Under the pieces are notes generated by a model that was given only the letters and a program-made list of their open reading frames with translations, did not search any database and was not told the DNA's origin. A stretch of 27,431 bases of DNA from JBDRMV01 sp043825615. Its GTDB lineage: Bacteria > CG03. The number at the start of each line of letters is the position of its first letter. Positions within the stretch are counted from its first letter, which is position 1. The stretch spans positions 1 to 27,431 of the forward strand of contig JBDRRS010000028.1 of NCBI GenBank assembly GCA_043825615.1, given 5' to 3'. Of the stretch, positions 22,296-27,431 are shown piece after piece. Position numbers and translations under genes: made by a program.

Positions 22296-24752
22296 ATGCA
22301 AAAAAATAGAACTGCCCCCTTTTTCTTGTTCGCCGCCGTTGTTTTAACGCTTGTTTCACGGTTTTCTTTCGGCTTAACGGTTTTACCGCCTGAAATAAAC
22401 GGCAATCTGACTGTTTCGGGCGAAATAAAACTCAGCGGCGACTGCAGGATTCTGAAAGGCGCGGAGTTAAAAATTTTAGCCGGCTCAAGAATTATGGTCG
22501 GGGAAGAATGTTTTTCATCAAAACAACTCAAACGCATAAGCGGCAAATCCGTTGACATTTCCGTGCCGGGTAAACCCGTTATTATCGTTGATGGACGGCT
22601 TTGCGTGACAGCGAGCAGCGAACTCCCTGTTACGTTCGAGCAGGCCGGAGACGAGGGTTCCGCCGCAGGTATAAGGTGGGGCGGGATTGTCGTTTCGGGC
22701 TCGGCAATCCTTGAAAACGTAAAAATTACGGACGCGGTTTACGGAGTGCTTGCCTGCGACAGCGCGAACGTTTTTCTGAAAAATTTTACGGTCTCTTCCT
22801 GCGGGATAGGCGTGATTGCGGGCAATAATTCGACGGTGAAAATGGTAAATTCGGATGTGATGAATTCTGCGGTTTCCGGAGTTGAACTGTACGACAGAAG
22901 CAGCGTTTTTATCAGGAATTCGCAAATTTACAGAGGCCGGAATTCGGGTGTTTTTGCCAGGGACAGAAGTTCTCTTGAAATTACCGGCTGTGAAATCCGC
23001 GAGAACAAAACGGGCGTCTATATAAGGGACGGCGCAAAATTTACTCTGAAGGATAATCTTTTTACAGGAAACGGCAGGGATGTAAAAACCCCTGTTAAGT
23101 ACGATGTTTCGCCTCTCCCCGCCGCGAGCGCGGACTTTATCTGGGAGGGTCTTGTTTATATCAGAGAGGACTTTGTCGTTCCGCCCGGAAAAGTTCTCTG
23201 CATCAGGCCGGGCACGAAAATTGTTGTTTCAACGGCGTCTATCGCCGACGAGCACTTCTACATAACGGTTGAAAGAAAAAAAACGGAAATCACCCGCCCG
23301 GGGAAGTGCGACATAATTGTCAGCGGCGATATTCGCGTTGAGGGCTCTAAAAAAAGTCCGGTTGTGTTTAACTGCGGCGAGGGTTTCGGGAGCGTTATTC
23401 TCGAAGGTTCCGGCAAAAATTCGGATATTGATTATCTTTCTTTTTCCGGCGCGGAGGTCGGGTTTTATGCCGTCGGCGGCAATTCCACAAAATTCCGGAA
23501 TACATCCTTTAAAAATTGCGGCACTGCCGTTGTTGCGATGGAAAATACGGAGTTGTCTTTTTCGGACTGCCTGTTTTCGCGGAACAACTACGGGATTCTG
23601 TCTTACGACATTGCGGAATTATCCGTGGAAAAGTGTTTTTTTGAAAACTGCAGGACATCCGTCGGTTTGAAAGACCTGTCCTCGGCGGTTTTCCGCGCCC
23701 CGCTTTTTGAGAAAAATGAAAATGCCGTTCAGGCTTTTGATAAGTCATCCGTGAACATTAAGGACGGTTCGGTGAGGGAAAACACAAACGGTTTTATTTT
23801 TTTCGACAATGTTTTAGCAAGAATTGAAAATAACACTTTTGCGAAGAACAAAACGGCGTTAAAAATAGAGGGCAGCCCGGACGTAACGTTCCTTAAAAAT
23901 ATTTTTATGAAAAATGTCTGTGCCGTCCTCAAGAATTTTGATGCCGAAGTTTCCGAGGACGGAAACAGGTTCTTCAGGAACGGTTCCGATTCGGAATATA
24001 TTTCCGTTAAGAATCCGACGGGCGCGGGAGTGATTTCGGAAAGCGAGGTCTGGGAAGGGACGGTTGAACTTACTGGAGATATTGTCGTCCGTGAAGGCGC
24101 GGTTCTTTACATAAAAGACGGTGCCCGCATAATTGTCAAACCGTCCGTCAGGGATTTTGTTTATTCGGGCGTTTCCTGCGGCGAGAAAATTGAGGCGACG
24201 CACCCGGGGCTTGTGGATATAATCGTTGAAGGCGACTTCGAAATACAGAAGGGCGAAACGGTCGAAATAAGGCCGCAGGACGGGTTGTGGGGCGGAATGA
24301 TTTTTGTGAAGAACTCGAATGCGGTTTTCAACAATGCGGTTATCAGGAAAGCTGTTTCTGCCGTGAGCGCGTTCGGATGCAGCAAAGCGCAGTTCGAAAA
24401 GGTTAACCTCGTAAATTGCCGGTCGGCTGTTTCCGTTTACGACAAGGCGTTCCTTAAATTTAACAGGAGCCGCGCCGTTGAATGCGACAAGGGCATCGGC
24501 GTCTACGGCACGGGCATCTGCGATATTTCGCTGAGCATCATTACCGGTTGCGGAGAGGGGATTTATATTTTCGGCGGCGGCGTCGGAGCCGTGAGCAATC
24601 TTATCAGTAAAAACCGCACCGGTTTGAAACTCGTTTCGGGAATGCTTGAACTCCGGAAAAATACCTTCCTTGCCAACGAGAGGGCTCTGGAACTGGCTCA
24701 GCCAATCATTGAATCGGAAAACAAGTTCTTTGAAAACATTCTCGACCGGTAG
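22296..24752 (+). CDS. Secreted right-handed parallel beta-helix protein with three modules
   Basis: 818 residues. A signal peptide (residues 1-26, hydrophobic FFLFAAVVLTLV, likely cut after SFG) directs export. The rest is built of short G/N/S-rich rungs typical of parallel beta-helices (for example NSQIYRGRNSGVFARDRSSL and NTFAKNKTALKIEG). Three parallel modules can be seen at about residues 30-270, 280-580 and 583-818. Each opens with a strand block of the form 'V..G..L.I..G.+IhV' and an 'I.h.GDh.h' step, for example FIWEGLVYIREDFVVPPGKV and EVWEGTVELTGDIVVREGAV. The fold is shared by NosD-like, pectate-lyase-like and surface-adhesion proteins; I see no catalytic set that decides between them. 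No ribosome binding site is clear. It ends 3 bases before the convergent UPF0280 gene. Confidence 0.85.
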   Translation: MQKNRTAPFFLFAAVVLTLVSRFSFGLTVLPPEINGNLTVSGEIKLSGDCRILKGAELKILAGSRIMVGEECFSSKQLKRISGKSVDISVPGKPVIIVDGRLCVTASSELPVTFEQAGDEGSAAGIRWGGIVVSGSAILENVKITDAVYGVLACDSANVFLKNFTVSSCGIGVIAGNNSTVKMVNSDVMNSAVSGVELYDRSSVFIRNSQIYRGRNSGVFARDRSSLEITGCEIRENKTGVYIRDGAKFTLKDNLFTGNGRDVKTPVKYDVSPLPAASADFIWEGLVYIREDFVVPPGKVLCIRPGTKIVVSTASIADEHFYITVERKKTEITRPGKCDIIVSGDIRVEGSKKSPVVFNCGEGFGSVILEGSGKNSDIDYLSFSGAEVGFYAVGGNSTKFRNTSFKNCGTAVVAMENTELSFSDCLFSRNNYGILSYDIAELSVEKCFFENCRTSVGLKDLSSAVFRAPLFEKNENAVQAFDKSSVNIKDGSVRENTNGFIFFDNVLARIENNTFAKNKTALKIEGSPDVTFLKNIFMKNVCAVLKNFDAEVSEDGNRFFRNGSDSEYISVKNPTGAGVISESEVWEGTVELTGDIVVREGAVLYIKDGARIIVKPSVRDFVYSGVSCGEKIEATHPGLVDIIVEGDFEIQKGETVEIRPQDGLWGGMIFVKNSNAVFNNAVIRKAVSAVSAFGCSKAQFEKVNLVNCRSAVSVYDKAFLKFNRSRAVECDKGIGVYGTGICDISLSIITGCGEGIYIFGGGVGAVSNLISKNRTGLKLVSGMLELRKNTFLANERALELAQPIIESENKFFENILDR

Positions 24753-24755
24753 TTG

Positions 24756-25472
24756 TTAGGTTTTTAAGAACTCAATATCGCCGGCGAAAGCGATTTTATC
24801 CTCAAAGATTCCTGCGCAGCCGATGACATTTTTTTGAGCCGCGCATTCGTCAACCGCATTTTTCAGCGAAGCATACGACTGTATTTTGTTTGCGAGCATC
24901 GTGGCGAAAGCGTCCGCAGCCGCGCCGCTTCGGGATATTACCGTTGCCAGCGCTGATTTCCCGAAACTTACGGAGTGTCCTATTTTTGAAGAGGAACTTG
25001 ATATGCCGCATGGCATAAACTTTTTTTTGATTCTGATTCCGAAGTTGTCGAAACCGGTCCCCGAATAAAAACCGCAGGTCAGGGCGCTGTCCGAGGCAAG
25101 AAAAATATCTCCCCCGTTTTCAATGATGAGCGTTCTGAATTTTTTTGCGACACGCCTGAAGAGCGCCTCGGCGATTGCCCCCGCGACGGAAGCCATCGGA
25201 CCCGTCTTAGCCGCGCCGGCGGCGTCAAACATCCGTTTTATGATTTCGGGCGCGTCTTCGTCTTTTTCCAGAGGGATAAATGATTTTCCGAACGGGGGGT
25301 TCAGCGCTATGTAGTTCTCAACGGTGTCATAGATTTCAGGCAGCAGGTCTTTTATTTCTTCCCGTAATTCCCCGTCGCTTGTCACGAAAATGTTTGCGTT
25401 TTTGTAAGTTACCGTGAAGGAATTTTTGTTACGGGCGTCAGTTCTGTAGAAATGCCCGGCGTTCTCAATCAA
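24756..25472 (-). CDS. UPF0280 (COG2122), ApbE-like protein linked to homocysteine formation
   Basis: 238 residues from the TTG at 25472, which overlaps the ferredoxin stop as TTGA; a longer in-frame reading to 25532 would overlap the ferredoxin gene by 64 bases and begins with unrelated sequence. Motifs: GAAKTGPMASVAGAIAEAL, LIIENGGDIFLASD, GISSSSSKIGHSVSFGKSALATVIS and SGAAADAFATMLANKI. These resemble the flavin-transfer fold of ApbE and match UPF0280. In Methanosarcina, COG1900, NIL-ferredoxin and COG2122 proteins have been tied to making homocysteine from aspartate semialdehyde and sulfide, to my knowledge. Here all three are in one operon. The precise role of this protein is not settled. 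Confidence 0.88.
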   Translation of the reverse strand: MIENAGHFYRTDARNKNSFTVTYKNANIFVTSDGELREEIKDLLPEIYDTVENYIALNPPFGKSFIPLEKDEDAPEIIKRMFDAAGAAKTGPMASVAGAIAEALFRRVAKKFRTLIIENGGDIFLASDSALTCGFYSGTGFDNFGIRIKKKFMPCGISSSSSKIGHSVSFGKSALATVISRSGAAADAFATMLANKIQSYASLKNAVDECAAQKNVIGCAGIFEDKIAFAGDIEFLKT

Positions 25473-25873
25473 TACTTTAATTCCATCGCCCCGTAAGGAC
25501 AGTTTTCTATGCAGAACTCGCAGGCGATGCACTTCTTTGAATCAAATACGATTTTTTTGTCTTTATCAAAATAGAACGCATCCGTGGGACACAGACCGAT
25601 GCAGACGCCGCAGTTTGTGCATTTTTTTTCGTTTCTTTTTATGTCTTCGCCGAGCCGCTGGATTGAAACGCCGCTCTTTTTGAGAAAAGAAACCGCCTGT
25701 TCAAGGTTCTTTCGGGTTCCGTCAAGTTCAAGGAACATCACGCCGACTTTGTTCTGCGAGATGGACGCTTTGAGGATGTTGAAAGATATTTCGTATTTTT
25801 TTGTCACGGTTGAAATAATCGGCTGATTGACAATCTGCGGTGAAAATTTCAGGGCGAGCCTTCTCTTTGCCAT
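25469..25873 (-). CDS. NIL-domain 2[4Fe-4S] ferredoxin-like protein
   Basis: 134 residues. The N-terminal NIL domain (about 5-78) includes IVNQPIISTVTKKYEISFNIL and a ferredoxin-like fold often found on methionine-related proteins. Two [4Fe-4S] sites follow: C85, C88, C91, C95 (CTNCGVCIGLCP) and C115, C118, C121, C125 (CIACEFCIENCP). It probably carries electrons or handles sulfur for the COG1900 enzyme. Its ATG overlaps the COG1900 stop by one base (TGATG), and its stop overlaps the UPF0280 start (TTGA), so the three genes are translated in series. Confidence 0.93.
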   Translation of the reverse strand: MAKRRLALKFSPQIVNQPIISTVTKKYEISFNILKASISQNKVGVMFLELDGTRKNLEQAVSFLKKSGVSIQRLGEDIKRNEKKCTNCGVCIGLCPTDAFYFDKDKKIVFDSKKCIACEFCIENCPYGAMELKY

Positions 25874-27030
25874 CAGAGAGCTCCCGGAAGTTTCTGCACC
25901 GGCTCGCCGAGGAGGAACCTGCCGCTTTCAATGTGTTTTTTAAGAATGAAAGAAATTTTTCGCGCCATTGCGTAACTCGACCATGGGAAAGTTGCGACTT
26001 CCTTTTTCCCTATTTTGATTTTGCCGCTCCGCAGAGACGCATAACTCACTTCAGCCAGGATTTTTTTCCTTCCGTAGGGATAATCATGGGAATAATCAAT
26101 AACGGGGGCAAAAATATCACTGTCCTGTCTTGAGGTGTAATATGCAATTTTTTCATCCGTTACGGGGATGGGGACGCCTATTCCGACGGACAGTGTAATC
26201 CCGTAGCCCGTTAAGGATGCTGCCCGGAGAAACTCCGGGCTCATTTTCTTCAGGTCTCCTATCAGGGCGAGCGTCGCCGCAGGTTCTTTCGGTATCCCGT
26301 TTTTTCTTTTTACTTTTGTGGCGTGCTGCGTTCCGTGCCAGGCGACAAAACCCGTCCCGCCCCCGAGGAATATTTTTGTGCCTATGCCGATGGTTTTCAA
26401 TTCAGGGTCGTTCAGGAGCGGCGAGAGTTCTCCCGCCGAACTGTAGGAAGCGTTTCCCATTTTCGGTTTCAGAATGCCCATATATGTGTAAATCGGTTTG
26501 TCGGACAGGTTTACCGCTACGTTGTAGTTCTGATAGCAGTTTCTGGGGCTGAAAAAAACGGCGTCGTTTAAGTCGCGGAGAGTTATTTTTATTTTTAACC
26601 CCGTGGATGGATAGCAGTCGGTTCCGTAAGCCGCCGCTTCCAGAAGAACTTTTCTGCCGCTAACGAAGTCCTCAATTACGTTCGCGCCGCCGTAAGTAAA
26701 ATGGATTGGCCTTTTTTTATTCTTTTCATGGCGGGGCAGGGCGGTGGCTCCCAGAAAAACGTCTCTTGCCGCGTATGCCGCATAAGCAGGTACTTTGTTA
26801 AGGGTTACCTCGCCGCCGCCGAGTTTTATTTTCGGTTTCGTGACCGGAATGTTGAAGTAAATTCCCGACGAGCACATCGGTCCGAAAGTTCCCGTCGTAA
26901 CGACGTCAACCGTTTGAGCCGCCTTCTTAACGCCTTTTACCCTGACGAAGTCAATCATCTCCTCTGCGGTAAGGACAACGGCTTTTTTCTGCCTTATTTT
27001 TTTGTTTATTTCGGCAATTGTTTTTTTCAT
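25873..27030 (-). CDS. Homocysteine biosynthesis protein, COG1900/DUF39 family
   Basis: 385 residues from the ATG at 27030. The longer ORF starting with TTG at 27066 is rejected because that TTG lies inside the -35 box. Seen: TVDVVTTGTFGPMCSSGIYFNI with C53; KIKLGGGEVTLNKVPAYAAYAARD; EAAAYGTDCYPSTG with C139; IGIGTKIFLGGGTGFVAWHGTQH; and SYASLRSGKI near the end. The two cysteines are candidates for the sulfur-handling residues reported in the archaeal enzyme. There is no C-terminal CBS pair as in some members; the neighbouring NIL-ferredoxin gene supplies the usual partner. Inferred reaction: reductive sulfur insertion into aspartate semialdehyde to give homocysteine. It has a strong promoter ending 6 bases before the ATG and no ribosome binding site. 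Confidence 0.93.
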   Translation of the reverse strand: MKKTIAEINKKIRQKKAVVLTAEEMIDFVRVKGVKKAAQTVDVVTTGTFGPMCSSGIYFNIPVTKPKIKLGGGEVTLNKVPAYAAYAARDVFLGATALPRHEKNKKRPIHFTYGGANVIEDFVSGRKVLLEAAAYGTDCYPSTGLKIKITLRDLNDAVFFSPRNCYQNYNVAVNLSDKPIYTYMGILKPKMGNASYSSAGELSPLLNDPELKTIGIGTKIFLGGGTGFVAWHGTQHATKVKRKNGIPKEPAATLALIGDLKKMSPEFLRAASLTGYGITLSVGIGVPIPVTDEKIAYYTSRQDSDIFAPVIDYSHDYPYGRKKILAEVSYASLRSGKIKIGKKEVATFPWSSYAMARKISFILKKHIESGRFLLGEPVQKLPGAL

Positions 27031-27036
27031 TTCAGT

Positions 27037-27066
27037 ATTATAAAAATTTTGTGCCGGCAAAGTCAA
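27037..27066 (-). promoter_or_regulatory. Strong sigma70 promoter of the homocysteine operon
   Basis: On the minus strand TTGACT (27066-27061) and TATAAT (27042-27037) are 18 bases apart; actgaa and then the ATG at 27030 follow. Initiation 5-8 bases after the -10 box would start the transcript at or within two bases of the start codon, so the mRNA should be leaderless. Confidence 0.7.
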
Positions 27067-27067
27067 A

Positions 27068-27202
27068 TTACTTTTTGAATATCTGAAAAATTAAAGTAAG
27101 GATTAAACTCAAAACAATACAGGTTGCCGCGGGGAAATAAAATGTGGAATTTTTCCTTTTTATGTGAATGTCGCCGGGAAGTTTTCCGGGATAAGGTAAT
27201 CA
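27068..27202 (-). pseudogene. DUF2905 membrane protein remnant
   Basis: Read by hand from the minus strand: 43 codons (27199-27071) between an in-frame TGA (27202-27200) and TAA (27070-27068), with no start codon. The peptide contains LPYPGKLPGDIHIKRKNSTF and ends in a hydrophobic segment (CIVLSLILTLIFQIF). That is the second half of DUF2905 proteins (LPGDI.I.R.N..FYFP followed by the last membrane helix). The first membrane helix and start are missing. It lies directly upstream of the homocysteine operon, and its stop touches that operon's -35 box. Confidence 0.65.
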
Positions 27203-27370
27203 GATTTTTAAAAGGTTCTGTCTGGATATAAGCGTGCCGGGACAGTACAGACATTTGAGCAGTTTGCATTCGGAGCAAACCGCATAAACTCAAACTCATT
27301 CATAATCTCATTGCCTAATACAATTCATAAGAGCAGGACAAAAATAAAAAGACGATGATATATTATTTCA
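27203..27370. other. Non-coding stretch at the right end
   Basis: Together with the remnant and the end repeat this forms a gap of about 400 bases without an intact gene. On the minus strand a stop-bounded frame (27280-27203) reads VCSECKLLKCLYCPGTLIS, a CxxC-x4-CxxC pattern without a start codon. The rest is A+T-rich. I see no RNA gene. Confidence 0.4.
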
Positions 27371-27374
27371 TTTG

Positions 27375-27431
27375 TCATTCCGAAGCGGAGCGAGGAATCT
27401 TATTCATTATTTATTGAGAGCTCGCTCCGCT
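27375..27431. repeat. Palindromic dispersed repeat cut by the window end (tcattccgaa family)
   Basis: tcattccgaagcggagcgag begins a common dispersed repeat type. AGCGGAGCGAG (27384-27394) is matched by its exact reverse complement CTCGCTCCGCT at 27421-27431, the last 11 bases of the window, across a 26-base A+T-rich loop. The right arm probably continues outside. Confidence 0.65.

Noticed and set aside
25473..25532. Longer start of the UPF0280 gene
   Set aside because: It would overlap the ferredoxin cysteine region by 64 bases; the TTG at 25472 forms a TTGA junction and fits the operon pattern.
27031..27066. TTG at 27066 as start of the COG1900 gene
   Set aside because: That TTG is part of the -35 box TTGACT; the ATG at 27030 sits just after TATAAT and begins a normal N-terminus.
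27063..27299. 78-residue minus-strand ORF at the right end
   Set aside because: Its frame differs from the one that carries the DUF2905 signature and contains no recognisable motif.
1..27431. CRISPR array, insertion sequence with transposase, rRNA, replication origin
   Set aside because: No regularly spaced repeats with unique spacers, no transposase or integrase ORF, no rRNA sequence and no DnaA-box cluster were seen.

Overview
The window reads as chromosomal sequence from an uncultivated, probably anaerobic, diderm bacterium. Apolipoprotein N-acyltransferase points to a lipoprotein-bearing envelope. The COG1900/NIL-ferredoxin/COG2122 trio is typical of anaerobes. Gene content and order (smc, secA-lnt-prfB-rsmD) recall Omnitrophota-like candidate phyla, but that placement is from memory and has not been tested. 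TGA acts as a normal stop codon throughout.

Layout. 1-3223 (minus): a very large glycoside-phosphorylase-like gene, open in one frame and cut by the left edge. 3403-4051: a small type II toxin-antitoxin pair (DUF2281-like antitoxin, PIN toxin) in A+T-rich DNA. 4122-5451: a short pyruvate kinase lacking the C-terminal domain, overlapping a one-domain cupin. 5465-7439: an A+T-rich accessory stretch with a secreted helical protein, a 66-residue conserved-looking small protein, a fragment-like ORF, a possible structured RNA region, a perfect 22-bp palindrome, CGATATTC iterons and repeat scars. 7470-12615: an HDAC-like amidohydrolase, SMC, a TagA/WecG-type glycosyltransferase and tRNA-Leu(CAA). 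12729-15548: a tightly coupled operon of a small membrane protein, OppB- and OppC-type permeases and an RNase Z-like metallo-hydrolase. 15496-16218 (minus): a sugar nucleotidyltransferase, tail-to-tail overlapping with that operon. 16281-22266: secA, lnt, prfB, rsmD. 22296-24752: a secreted three-module parallel beta-helix protein. 24756-27030 (minus): a compact operon for homocysteine formation (COG1900/DUF39, NIL-ferredoxin, COG2122/UPF0280). 27068-27202 (minus): a remnant of a DUF2905 membrane protein. The last bases are half of a long palindromic dispersed repeat.

How it fits together. The core is housekeeping: chromosome organisation, protein export, lipoprotein acylation, translation termination and rRNA methylation. 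Around it sit envelope and carbohydrate functions and an anaerobic sulfur-assimilation operon. Intergenic DNA is unusually rich in small repeats: a GTCCGCCTGAGGCGGAC palindrome (three sites), GGGAC/GTCCC-type scars (at least four sites), and tcattgcgaa / tcattccgaa repeat families. Several promoters lie so close to start codons that leaderless or near-leaderless transcripts are likely. The best case is TTGACT-18-TATAAT, 6 bases before the COG1900 start codon. I found no single unmistakable new system. The most rewarding places are the homocysteine operon with its promoter, the 6.5-7.5 kb accessory patchwork, the beta-helix protein and the decayed DUF2905 gene.
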